In this document: positions 18,461-29,800 of the stretch, one piece after another | How positions within the stretch are numbered: position 1 is the first letter of the stretch | How the letters are laid out: each line of letters starts with the position of its first letter | Assembly (NCBI GenBank): GCA_014526335.1 | Contig: JACTAT010000004.1 | Span: 1,670,002-1,734,001, forward strand | Direction of reading: 5' to 3' | DNA from: Chrysaora quinquecirrha | Taxonomy: Eukaryota > Cnidaria > Scyphozoa > Semaeostomeae > Pelagiidae | Length of the DNA stretch: 64,000 bases | Position numbers and translations under genes: made by a program | The notes under the pieces: model-generated | Databases searched by the model: none | Seen by the model: the letters and a program-made list of their open reading frames with translations, nothing else | What the model was told of the DNA's origin: nothing

Positions 18461-19631
18461 CAACTACCCCCCAAGCGGTTCTGCGTGATGCGTTATTGGA
18501 CCATTTTTCAGGCGTGATTTCGTGAAACGAGAAATTTTTGCGCGTGAACGCGTGAATCTAAGCTCCTGCGTGTCGCGTGAAATGCTTTGGTACGGCTCGT
18601 GATTTCATGATTTACAGTATATGCGAAATAATTGAGAGGTTGCTTGAATGCAGGAATGGCCTATTATCCATCAAACATTGTCAGCTAACTATATTTCTGT
18701 CATTTTCTTGTTGGGGAGATGAGAGCAAGTAAGTCTTCAGAAATTTACGAGTCCCCCGTCCATGACATATTTACGCATGCGTATAAGTATTTTGTATTTT
18801 GAAACGAAGCAGTAGATTATTGATGATGGCGGACGTGGAAGCGGGAAAGCTGCGTGATGTAGTATCAAGTATCGAGAGATTCGCGGAACTGCAATGAATG
18901 GAGATCGAAAAAATTGACGAAGTTTTAGATAAGAATATTTTGCAAATTCTTCGTTTACATTTTACAACTAAATATGCAATAAATCATTTGCTTGGCCGTT
19001 GTTCGTAAAGCGAAAAGAGAACAGAGAACAGCTTCCTAAATTTTATTAACAGGTAAAGGATGAAGAAAATCTTAAATTGATTCATTTCTGTTATGATTTT
19101 AACCACTGAGAGAACCTGACATGATATTGAAGAACAATCTACAAAAATTCAAAAAATGATAAATGTAATGTGCTTGAGGAACATGTTTTTTACAGCAGTA
19201 TCAACTGAATGAAGACAGTATTGTTGAACATATTACTATAACATTTTGTAAAAGAAAAGTAAAATCCTTATTTGTAAGAGGAAGGAATATTATTCAGAGA
19301 TAAGTTGCATTTTGTGCATAATAAAAAATGTCTTCGAGTATCAACATTAAAAACCTGTCCTGCATCTAATAACACATCTGATTTAATAAACATTTAAGTC
19401 CTGCCAATTAAAGGAATTTTTTTGGATTCTAATATTCTGATTTTTGGCTTCTGTATGGTATCATTATGACATATATGTAGTTCAAGAATGGTACCCGTGT
19501 ATTACATTATGTATCTGCCTTTTGGCGTTTTCCACAGTGGTGGGCTGATAATTTTATGGGTAAAATTATTTAGCAAATATTTCAAGGTGGATTCATGGTT
19601 GAATACAGCTGACTTCTGGTGTTGAAAAGGT

Positions 19632-19750
19632 CAGTGAGGTTGGGGTTTGACTTCCAGCTATGGTAGTCTCACAGCAAGGATCAAGGTCTTGATAAGTTAT
19701 CTTTACTGAGACCCTAGTCACTGGTGCTAAACCACTATTACACCTTCACC
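19632..19750 (+). repeat. tRNA-related SINE, 5'-truncated copy
   Basis: Matches the SINE at 29750-29918 (inverted there): GGGGTTTGACTTCC (B-box-like), GCTATGGTAGTCTCACAGC, AAGGTCTTGATAA, ACTGGTGCTAAA and the tail CACCTTCACC. The tRNA A-box part is missing. Confidence 0.65.
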
Positions 19751-19889
19751 TTTAATACCAGTGATTGCAAAACACATCAACACTGAAGCAATCTTGGTAG
19801 AGACCCATGAAAAAGAATATTACTCAACAAAAAAAGAATTTTCCAAAGTCATCCACTTTCCTACAATCTGGCAAATGATGTTTGTGTTC

Positions 19890-20600
19890 TTAGGAGTGAG
19901 TTTTCTTGAAGTTTTCCCAGTAATTATGCCCAGTTCCTCTCAGCTTTCTTCTTGCTAAAGGTTTCAATTTAAAACTGGACTGACATCCTGACACAATACA
20001 GTTATTTGCAATTTCACTTTCACTATATTTCCCAATGTTTGATATGACTGATTGGATAGGAAGATTTTCTGAGGTTTCTGTTTCCTGGCTAGAAGAACTT
20101 TTGTGAAACAGAGGGGATATACCTGGTGAAGAAAGAAGGACATTTCCAGGCTTGGCTGACAAAGGAGTTGACACTTTCACTTTTTTGAGGACAGTGCCTC
20201 TTGAGGGGCTCATAGGGAGAGAGAGAGAATCTCCAAGGCAGGATTACTTTCAGTATTAGCATTTGAACACGTGTCATTACAACTAGGATTTTCACTGTGA
20301 GTGCCCTGAATATCAACACAATTTTCTTCATTGTCTTGTTGTCTAATAATTTCTGGATGTTTAGTTTCAAGATGTTTTAACATTCTCTGGGTCCTTAGGC
20401 CATTGAAGGAGAGACAACATACCTAACTTGCAATGATAATGACCTTGATCGTTTAGATAAATACAATTAGAGTACTCACAGTGCTTGCCAGGTCTTATTC
20501 TTGCTGCATAAAACTGAAAGTAATCCTGCACCCGGACGCTCGCAATGCTGTGAGAGGTATAGGCCCAGAGAACCAAAAACAAAGCCTAAGCTAAGAGGCG
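19890..20600 (-). pseudogene. Frameshifted Cys/His-rich reading frame, unrecognised
   Basis: Three overlapping minus frames must be joined by frameshifts: one with CEYSNCIYLNDQGHYHC, one with RMLKHLETKHPEIIRQ, one Ser/Pro-rich ending NYWENFKKTHS. The Cys/His spacing and the K-H-L-x-x-x-H run suggest a zinc-finger DNA-binding part, as in transposase-derived proteins, but I cannot name the family. Introns rather than frameshifts could separate the pieces. Confidence 0.3.
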
Positions 20601-21004
20601 TCGAACCACTTGGACAGACGGTTATTGACCGCTCTCTATCTACCAATGACCACTGAAAACAAACACCAATGAAAATGAACCATCCAAACACTACACTAAA
20701 TACGGTAACCATTAGCCTAAAAAGAACGTCTGAGGCCTACCCTCACACCATGCCGAGGAAGCTTCGATAGAAGAGCACAATCTTTCTACGAAAGTTTGTT
20801 CACATGCGCGATGCGCAAATATGACTTCTGCATTCTGATTGGTGAAGACAAGCAATTAACCTATTGTTCTAAACAATAATGTTACGACAAGTTACGAGCT
20901 CATCTCCCCAACAATCAAATATAATTCAATAAACAAGAAACATACGCAAGAATGATAACAAGGGAAGTCAATAAATCAAAAGAATGCATGAGTCATTAAA
21001 TTCA

Positions 21005-22168
21005 TCAATCGTTCGTTGACGTATTGGCAAGAGTTCTCGTAATTGAATTTGAGAGTTCACTAGATGGCAAAAACTTGTTTACGCGATTGTAATGTTTGTT
21101 AAAAGTACGTAAACAAGACCAATCTCCAGCTTGTAAAACGTTGTCAATCGAGACATTATTTTGCAAAGCATATGACGCAGTAGCCCCCCTGACACTGTGT
21201 GCTCCAAAGATACGAATATTTATCCCAGAGTCATGTAAAACACTGCGAATCCATCGCGCCAATGTGTCAGTAGATACTGGTCGATGAGGAGGGCGCCAGC
21301 TAAGAAAAGTTGATGGAACTCGTTCTGGCGAAATTCAGCAGTCTTTTCAATATATAACTTTAGAAGGTCGATCAGTGTGAAGACAATCTTCCTCTGTTGC
21401 TGAGGGAAGATTAATAACAAAACAAGGTCTCTGACGAGAAACTTTTAAATCAGCATATATATACAAATAAGTCGCATTCTGGTGGAAAAATATATATCTA
21501 CAATCAATCAAGGATAGTGTATGAACTCTTTGAACAGAAACACAAGCAAGTGTTGTTGCAAGTTTTCGAGTGATGTCCTTCAAAGGCGAAGATGCGGAAA
21601 TAGTCCACGCAGCAAGATGTCGAAGTAAAGTTTTCGCGTCCCACAAAAGGGGATATTTAGACTGTGGTGAGCGTAAGTTTCTAACACCATGAACAAAACG
21701 TGAAATAAGTGGATGTTTTCCAATCTGAATATCCGGATACAAAACTGATAACGCACTACGTGCTTTATTTATTTGCGAGTAGCCAATGCCACGATCGAAG
21801 AGGAAAGTTAAAAAACTCAGTACTGATTCTACAGAGGGTTCATCGGAATTAAAGTGTTTTTCACAGCAAAATGAAAGCCATTGTCGAATGATTGACGAGT
21901 AGTTTTTCTGCGTGTTTTTCTTCCAACTTGCGAGCATGATTTCGAATGTTTTTTGAGGAAGTTGGTATGAAGATAGTTGTTTGCTGACAATTTGCAAGCC
22001 ACGAGTTTCATTTTCGGTAAAAGAGGATGCTTGATTTCGGGTTTGCCTGGACATCTGAGCAAGGAAGGAAAAGACGGTAGTAAAATAGGATAATCTACAA
22101 GGTAAGAAGATAGCATTGGAAACCATGGTTGGCTCGGCCAAAAGGGACAAATTAGAACAATTATGCAA
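21005..22168 (-). pseudogene. DIRS tyrosine recombinase with two compensating frameshifts
   Basis: Frame 1 (22168 to about 21380) contains the SAM-like N-terminal part and the first catalytic Arg region (ACVSVQRVHTLSLI). About 70 bp in another frame encode LLKLYIEKTAEFRQ, then the original frame resumes with SWRPPHRPVSTDTLARW and carries the H-x-x-R box (HSVRGATAS) and the nucleophilic Tyr (TFNKHYNRV). One shift lies near 21370-21390 and the second near 21310. All catalytic residues are otherwise present, so decay looks recent. Confidence 0.85.
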
Positions 22169-23973
22169 GACAGATGATTAGTTAGCTTGTGTAATACTTT
22201 GCTAATCTGATTGAATGGTGGAAATGCATAGCCATATTTGTTATCCCAGGAATGGGAAAAAGCATTTACTCCGATGCAGAAGGGATCGGGGCGCCATGAA
22301 TAGAATTGTGGCACCTTGTTATTTAGGCGGGAAGCAAACAAATCGATCTGTGGTGTCCCAAAATGCGTACAAAGACGATCAAAAATGGCTATGTCAAGAC
22401 TCCATTCAATATTGTCGATAAATTTCCTGGACAATCTATCAGCTAAGGTATTGTTTATGCCAGGTATATGAATAGCAGTTAAGGAGACTTGATTATCGAT
22501 ACACCAGAGCCAGATTTTACGGCTCAAGTAATTTAATGAAGGGCTATGACAGCCACCAAACTTATTAACGTATGATATAGCTGTTGTATTATCGCAGTGC
22601 AATCTAACGTTATGTCCGGCGATGAAATCATGAAATGCAAATAAAGCAAATTGTATCGATTGGAGTTCGAGAAAATTTATGTGTTTTGTTTTCTCTCGTT
22701 GTGACCAACGGCCACCCGTTTGTTGGAGTAATTGTCCTCCTTGGAAAAGAGTAGCTCCCCAACCGAGCTCACTAGCATCGGTATATATTTCGTATTGCCA
22801 TTTGTCAAGGCCTAGAATATCATCAATTGAACGGCCATTGTGGGTCCTTAGATTTTTGATCCACCAACAAATTTCTGAGCGAATTTTGCGGGACAGATAA
22901 ACCCTCTCATCATAGTTACCTAAGCGTTGTAGATTTTGTGTTTTATAAATTTCAAGGTAGCGGGTATGGAGCTGAGCATATCGAACTGCAAGAAAAGAAG
23001 AGACAAGTAAACCGATGACCTTGGCAAATGAGCGAATTGTTACGTGACGTTGTTCGAGCAGTTCCAAACAAGCAAGCTCAATTTTCGTAACTTTATCGTC
23101 AGGTAAACTGACAGAGTAAGTTTCTGAATCGATTACAAATCCAAGGTGGTTTATGCGTTTCGCAGGGGTAAAAGACGATTTATCGTGATTTACCGTAAAG
23201 CCAAGGCTTTCAAGGAGAGCCATTGCTCGACTTGTCTCTTCTTGCAAAGTTGTTTGGGAATTGTTGATATACAAACTATCGTCAATGTAGTATGTGCAGT
23301 TAATGCTCTCTCGCCGTAATTGTGAAAAAATCGGCTTCATAACTTTTGTAAAAAAGAATGGAGCGAGGCTTAAGCCAAAGCAAAGACACTGATATTCATA
23401 GATTTCATCCTTCCACATAAAACGAAGATATTTTCGATATTGTTTTGCAATTGGCAGGGAAAAATAAGCGTCTTTTAAATCAAGAGACGTCATAAACGAA
23501 TTCCTCTTGATAAGAGGTAAAATCGTCAGAATGTGTTCCATTTTGAAATGAATCTTTTCAACAAACTTATTGAGTTTTTTGAGATTTATGATAGTTCGTA
23601 AACCCCCTGACTTTTTAGGTCGGGTAAAAATATTTGAAATGAATTGGGTCTTAATCGGATCGACAGGAACTATCGCACCTTTTTGCAGGAGAGTTTGAAT
23701 TTCGGTATCGATGCAAGTAACTTCGTCCTCACAAAACGGAATCGGTTTTGGAGGGAGAAGTTGGAAAGGAGTGGCAGTAAAATTGATACGAATGCCACGA
23801 ACAAGGCTGAGTACAAATTTATTTGAAGTTATTTTACGCCAGTTATGAAGAAAACATTTAGTTTTTCCCGTTACCTGTTGTTCTTGAGTCACTTTGGTTG
23901 GTTCCTTTTCATGAATGATGGGTTGTTCTGAGACTGATTGGTCGTCTGTTTCTGGCCTTGTTTCGAACGCCAA
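21829..23973 (-). CDS. DIRS reverse transcriptase/RNase H, intact 714-codon ORF
   Basis: RT motifs in order: GGLRTIINLKKLNKF (about residue 123), SLDLKDAYFSLPI (about 163), QCLCFGLSLAPFFFTKV (about 195), and the catalytic YIDD (about 229, the usual FxDD/YxDD box). RNase H follows: YTDASELGWGA (Asp near 398), NFLELQSIQFAL (Glu near 438) and LHCDNTTAISY (Asp near 465). The C-terminal 200 residues resemble the conserved DIRS region after RNase H (IDLFASRLNNKVPQFYSWRP). No stop codon interrupts it, unlike its neighbours. The last 340 bp overlap the recombinase frame. Confidence 0.92.
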   Translation of the reverse strand: MAFETRPETDDQSVSEQPIIHEKEPTKVTQEQQVTGKTKCFLHNWRKITSNKFVLSLVRGIRINFTATPFQLLPPKPIPFCEDEVTCIDTEIQTLLQKGAIVPVDPIKTQFISNIFTRPKKSGGLRTIINLKKLNKFVEKIHFKMEHILTILPLIKRNSFMTSLDLKDAYFSLPIAKQYRKYLRFMWKDEIYEYQCLCFGLSLAPFFFTKVMKPIFSQLRRESINCTYYIDDSLYINNSQTTLQEETSRAMALLESLGFTVNHDKSSFTPAKRINHLGFVIDSETYSVSLPDDKVTKIELACLELLEQRHVTIRSFAKVIGLLVSSFLAVRYAQLHTRYLEIYKTQNLQRLGNYDERVYLSRKIRSEICWWIKNLRTHNGRSIDDILGLDKWQYEIYTDASELGWGATLFQGGQLLQQTGGRWSQREKTKHINFLELQSIQFALFAFHDFIAGHNVRLHCDNTTAISYVNKFGGCHSPSLNYLSRKIWLWCIDNQVSLTAIHIPGINNTLADRLSRKFIDNIEWSLDIAIFDRLCTHFGTPQIDLFASRLNNKVPQFYSWRPDPFCIGVNAFSHSWDNKYGYAFPPFNQISKVLHKLTNHLSCIIVLICPFWPSQPWFPMLSSYLVDYPILLPSFPSLLRCPGKPEIKHPLLPKMKLVACKLSANNYLHTNFLKKHSKSCSQVGRKTRRKTTRQSFDNGFHFAVKNTLIPMNPL

Positions 23974-25154
23974 GAGTTGTTGGTTTGGCCTCGGTAGTTT
24001 AAATGACTCTGGCGATTTGGCTGGGAGTGAGAAGGATTGCGAAATAACGGCCGAGGAAGCGTTGCAGAGTTTCCACGTTGTGGAGCTATCGATCTAGTCA
24101 CTTTTTGTGAAGATTGGATGCTTTTTACAGCTTCTAAAACGTTATCCCCAAACAAAAAATTTGTAATGGGGGTTTTAGAGCTGCAGAGGGAATGAAATCG
24201 TGGATTTATGGCCGGCTTGAGAAGGTCTCTTCTTCGATAGGACGATTCTAGGTATGCGTTTCCCAGGAGGGCAACACAAGCATCGAGCTTATCATTTAAG
24301 CCTTTAAAAAGCGACAGGAACTTATCCGGATGAGTATTAAACTGGAGAAGAGTCTCTTTGACTTCAACAATTCCAGTCAAACCCTTTGCCAGAAGTGCTT
24401 GGGCATTCTGAAGCCTTTTATCATGTTCTTTGCTATCTTTGGGCAACTGTGCCCAGAGATTTGGATTTATGGTCGGCACACTGAGTGCGGGGCAATTTTC
24501 TGGCCTTTTTATAGCCTCCTTGAATTTATTGAGCTCTGTATTGAGGATTCGTTTCCTGCAACAGTCCTCAACATATTTTGCGTAGGACTCGGAAATTTTA
24601 GGGTTTACTGCTTCGTCTTCGACGAAGTGGAGTTTCACCGCCTCTTGTGCAGTTGTCGGCGGGAGAAATGTTGAAAATTGTAATCTACGTTATCGAACGT
24701 AGGAACAAATTATTTCGGCAGATTCCACAGAGAAAGTGCTGGGAGCTACCGGCGATACGGGGTTTAAAGCCATAGGCATACCCACATCGAGCAATCCAGA
24801 AGGATTCTGAGTAGTGGAGAACTGATCTCCAAGTGAAGACAAGGCAAACTGATTGCCGTTAGTGGTGAGAAACTGATTCTCAGTCGAACACGATAAAATT
24901 TCTGGTTGAGAAGTGGCAGACTGACTGCCATTTGAGTCGGCGACGGTCGTGTCGCCAATGCAGGCTTTCTTTTTAGCCGGACCAAGGGAATCGTGCAAGA
25001 AAGTAACCAAATTGGCCATTTCTGCCCGAATTTCCCCAACGGACGATTGTAGATCAATGAACTCCGTCTGAGTGACGAACTTGCGCTTTGTGGTCTGCGT
25101 TTTCTTCTCTTTGCACGATGTGTCGTCTTCTTCTAAGATCACTTCGTTCTCCAT
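23889..25154 (-). pseudogene. DIRS gag-like ORF, interrupted by one in-frame TAA
   Basis: The first part (25154 to 24693) starts MENEVILEEDD and is Ser/Thr/Asn-rich with a short coiled stretch; the second part, to 23889, has KLHFVEDEAVNPKISESYA, a helical middle and a basic Gln/Asn/Arg-rich tail typical of nucleic-acid-binding gag ends. The two parts are in the same frame, separated only by TAA at 24692-24690, after which 17 codons lead into the second part. Full length would be about 421 codons. It overlaps the reverse transcriptase frame by 85 bp. Confidence 0.8.
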
Positions 25155-26855
25155 GATGACTTGCTGTCTTCTGTTTTATTTCGTTCGAGTTGAAATGACG
25201 CTCGGAAAATACTGAGGAAAATGGGGCCGTTGCGTGTATTCATTACTTTTTTGATTGATTGCTGTCAAGAGCGAGTTGGAATAACCAATAGGAATATATC
25301 TCTAGTTAGAACGTAATTAGCTGTGCTGCGCACAGCGAGCCTCGATGCGGAGAGGAGGTGAGAAAGAATCGGGAGTTGGAGTAAGGGTATTTAATATAAG
25401 TTTTCTTGGATTTTTGGGACTTGCTTACTTGGTATGACTGAAGATTCTTTTAGTACCAGAAGTGTACTAGATTGGAAGACCGTAGATTCTAAGTTAGAAC
25501 AAGCGTGCTTATGCGTTGAATTTTAATTATTGTGCGTTAAGTTGATTATTAAAGAACAATTTGGCCGTTGATGAACGTTAGAATATTGCTTATTGGTAAA
25601 TGTTGAGCTGAAGGAAGTCTTTGTTGTGCAGTCTCTGTCGCTGCCGCTGCCACTCGCTGTTGGATTCAAATTTTTTGAAGAATGTGTTAAAGTCTGAAGT
25701 TTCAAGTCCGTAAGTTTGATTTCAATAACTTATCATTAAGAGTATTCAAACTTATCCTAATCCTACCGGGGGGTCCTCCTCAAGCTTTTCTAGTAACTTT
25801 TCTGTTGGATGTAATTTTTCGGATGGATGTAAGTTTCGAAACCAGGCTGACTTTAAAGCTATATGTATAAGCTACAATGTGATACAAAAATCCCCATCAT
25901 AATAACAATGGGTCACGTGACATTGCCTTATATGGAAAGCGGTCATGCCAAAACCACATATAAATGTCTATTTTTGTCAGTAAATCATATCAGAATTGAC
26001 TGATTCTTTGCAAAGTAATAGAAAATAGTTACTAGCAACAAAATGTAAAGAAATTTCTGGATTTTTATTGATACTAAGGAAGGTGAATTTTGGTCCGCGC
26101 CGATAGCATGTTTTGATTATGATGTCATAATGACGTCATAGTAGAAGTGGGAGACATCCAATTTACCAACATTACTCCTGATACATTGGCCCATACCTGT
26201 GCCAGGTTTTATTGCACTAGCTCTACAGGAAAGCAAATTCTGGAGGGGGGTGGTGGAAAACACCCCCTCCGGCTATTTGAGATAAAAAAGCCCGGTAGGA
26301 TTAGGGTTAACAAGCAAGAACTCATGCAATTAGATTCACATCGGTCTAAGTTGCAAGACACAGCGAAAACATGTTTGGACATTCTTCAACGTTTTTGTCG
26401 CGTGACACACCTAAGAGTATACACGTTAGAAACAGACCGAAACAATTCACTAAGGTGAAATCAATACCCAGGTGCAGATCGAAATGCACCAGTCAGAAAG
26501 TGAAGCAGAAATGGCATCTTGTTTTTAACATCAATCAGCTTGCGGGATACAGCGAGAAGATCAATAGAGTCAAGACCAAGTAAAAAAGTCTGCGTCTCCA
26601 TATTCAAACGCTATATACTGAAAATCGCAACTAGCGTGGAAACTTAAGACAATTTCTACCGACCGATTAATTGAAAAATGGTTAAAATCTCAGCCAGCGT
26701 TCTTTCAAGGAGCCAGAAGTCAATTCAAAACTCCACAGAAGCAAAGCAACACATGTCGATTACGTACAAAACGTTTGCTTTAAATAAGCAACCAATGCAT
26801 TATTTACAAATCTACTCCACCACATACTAATTAAGGATTATATACTGTTAATCAG
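25155..26855. other. No gene seen between DIRS and the phosphotransferase gene
   Basis: 25155-25450 is probably the DIRS leader. A strong GC hairpin at about 26247-26275 (GGAGGGGGGTG...CACCCCCTCC, loop GTGGAAAA) stands out. Open frames at 26147-26583 have no recognisable similarity or splice context. Confidence 0.35.
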
Positions 26856-29800
26856 CTATGTCTTTATTTGCCCATTAGACTGCATCTTGGCGTCATGAGG
26901 ATTCGCTTCCAGAATAAAAATTCGGTCATTGAATTCATGGTATAGTTGATACAATAGCCGAAATGAATAGCTAGCAGCATCTAAAGTAGTGCTAAGCTGC
27001 AAAAGAAAATTTTTTAAGTAAAAAACCAGAAGAAATGTTACTGAACATTCTACTTTTGGAGAAACATTCTCCAAATGCTGCATAATGCTTACTTTTAACT
27101 GTTACATATTGAAATTCTCATGTAGTCCTTCCATTTTCGAAATGAAACCAATTATTCAGGGCGCTATGGTAAATGCAGCATGCAAAATCTGTGGGCAATG
27201 CAAAAAAATGGTTTAAAACAAGCGCAGAAGTTTGTAGATGACAAATAAACTTGTTGGATCCCTCCAAATTACTTTTCGTTATGATCCCGCAGCATTTTGT
27301 GCTTTTCCCATATACTTTTCTATATACTTCGGAACCTTGAAAATGGCACAAATTTAAAATTGGCGCACGAAAAATTGAAAACAACAGTCAGAAAGTGCTT
27401 GCAGACTACATTCAGAGCATATGTTATTTTTGAAATTCGGTCACTCTCCTCCCGAGTTATCGATTGGTGAAACCTGACCGCCCCCCTGAAAACACGATTA
27501 ATTTATTGCTCATGCAACATTGCAGGGGGGGGCACTCAAAGTTCACCGTTCGATTACTCGCGACACGTGAGCTCAAATTCAACAAACATGGCTTATTTTG
27601 AATGCACTCAATAAGCCCTTTCTGGCAGTAGTTTTTATTTTTAAAGAAATGATTTTGGATTCCTATGCCATTTTCAAGATTTTGAAGTAAATGAAAAACT
27701 GTATGGGGAGAGCACAGATGCTGCTATTACCCGCACAAGGAATGTCCGTGGTGTATAATCGGCGATGTCGAAAAAGTTGATTTGTCATCTACAAGCTTTG
27801 CGCTTGCTTTAAACCACTTTTTGCATTGCCCGCCGATTTTGCAGTCTGACCTCTTGTTTTGTCCCGTAGCGACCTGAGTAAATCTTTGCAGTTTATCTGA
27901 TGATGGCAAAGAAAAAGACCATTCTGTTTCTGCCTTTGCTTTAATGGAGGATTTTTAAAAGGAATTCTGAGAAAATTTTCTTAGTTACTTCAGCTGAACA
28001 CAAACACGTTGAATTCATTGAATTTCCTTAACTTAGGCAAATTTTGATAAATTTACGTCACTTTTATCAAAATAGAAAAACAGCTCCCCGCTTATTCCAA
28101 CCACCCCCCCCCCCCGCTTATTTCATTTCACCAAATTTTCCAACCACTCCCTTTAGTAAGACCCCCATTTATTCGGGACCTTAGAGTAACTATTTGGCCA
28201 TCCATCAACTATTACGCTGTTCCCATTCTCCCGTATTTCCTACAACCTTACAGCCATCTCAGTGTGGACTTTCATTCCCAGAACCTCTTCTTGAGTCAAA
28301 ACTAGCGTACCCGGCATTACTTCTAGCACGTGCAACCGACAAAAAGGTCTGATAAAAGTGGTGTGGATTTCTTTGTGAAGAGCGTATTATTGCTGAATAC
28401 ATGCTGAATGCAAACATAAAAAAAGCCTTGTCATTCTAGCAATATTATCAAAAGAGTAATTATCAAAGTCTGGGTCTGCGCAACATTTTTAGCCGATTAA
28501 GAAGCGAATGTGCAGCATATTTTGCTTCATATTCACGAATAATAGCAGAAGGATGGAAAAAGGAATCTGTGACTTTAAATGTTGAAAATATCTGCAGAAA
28601 CCCTGCAAACAAGATGGAGGTACTCACAAAATGGAAAATAAGTACTTGGTTAAATGCTTCTTTGAGAAGATACGGAAGGACTTGAATCCTTTCTTGAATC
28701 CAATCGAGCGTGAGTTTGAAGCGAAATTAGCTGCAGTACCTCTCCCGAATCGACCGTAATTTCTCCCATCGACCAGTCATTTCTCTCCTCGAAATACCAG
28801 ACGCCCTGCTTGGCCACAGAAACAACAGGGCAAGATATTACAACATTCTTCGTTTCCTACCTGAAGTATTAGAAATTTAGACAACCTACCAACACTGCAT
28901 AGAGTAGCTTCTTCTCCATATCAGCTTTCTGAAGGAAAATAACTCCAAAAGTAAATATAACTGGCGCGATTAAACTGCGGTCGTAAGGATTGAATTTCGC
29001 ATTTATCATTGGCGTAACCTAAAAAATAAAATGCTTCGCTCAAGATCTTTAAAAAGAAGACAGCTTGCCGACATTAGTGCCGTCAATAGGTGTCCTGTCC
29101 CGTCCTGCCCGGCTTGTTTTTGTCCTCTGTGGCCATGTTCTACAAATGCCTATCATGTCTTGTCCTATCCTGTCTTTTTCAGTAGTTCCTTTACGTTTAC
29201 TGTCCCTTCCCGCCCTGTCTTGTTTTTTTTTCTTTGCCATCCTCCACTGTAATCTCCTCTGCTTGGTCCTTTTCTGTCCTTTGCCGTCTTTCCGGCCTTT
29301 TCATGCTCTACCTGACATGGTATCCTGTTTTTTCCTGTGCTAATTTTCCCTGTACTACCCTATCTAATCTCCTCTGTACTGTCTTGTCTTGCGCCACATT
29401 TGCCTGCCCCGCTCTGTCCAGTTCATTCGTGTTCTGTCCGAGCTGTCGAGCCTTACCTTGTCATACTCCACCCTTTTGCATCCTGATCTTATTATCCTAC
29501 CCTTTCATGGATTCTTCAGTTCTGTACGGCAATGCAGTGCAGTGTTCTTTCCCGTCATCTCAAGCCATGAGCAAGGTTTTAAGCAAAGGATTCACCCAAA
29601 CCAACCGATTTTGGTTATTCACTAGATGGAAAGATTTAATAAATATTTGTCCAGAAAAGTGCGAAAGCTCTTAACTTTGCACGGATGATGAGGTAGCCAA
29701 TCTCCCGAGCCCAAACTCAAAAATCACATGCTCGCCATTTTCCAGCTGTGGAGGTGTAATGGTGTTTTAGCGCCAGTTACTAGGAGCCCAATAGTAGGTT

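Larger units (their letters stand above)
18708..20914. other. Region bounded by an inverted 16-mer (possible degraded DNA transposon)
   Basis: TTGTTGGGGAGATGAG at 18708-18723 recurs as its exact reverse complement at 20899-20914. Inside are a SINE (19632-19750) and a decayed reading frame (19890-20600, minus). CATATTTnCGCAT follows the 16-mer at a similar distance on both sides. No target-site duplication is visible, and a 16-bp inverted match in 64 kb can occur by chance. Confidence 0.3.
21005..25154 (-). mobile_element. DIRS-type tyrosine recombinase retrotransposon
   Basis: Order on the minus strand: gag-like (25154-23889), reverse transcriptase/RNase H (23973-21829), tyrosine recombinase (22168-21005), with successive overlaps, as in DIRS elements. 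It has no protease or DDE integrase. The gag has one in-frame stop and the recombinase two frameshifts, so this copy is dead or depends on recoding. I could not define the terminal inverted repeats or the internal complementary region by eye; flanks searched were about 20880-21005 and 25155-25400. A 17-bp hairpin GCTGTGCTGCGCACAGC lies at 25320-25336 in the upstream flank. Confidence 0.92.

Noticed and set aside
28230..28362. Open minus-strand frame with FCRLHVLEVMPGTLV as last exon of the phosphotransferase
   Set aside because: It has no phase-compatible acceptor or similarity; the exon at 26996-26856 fits phase and length better.
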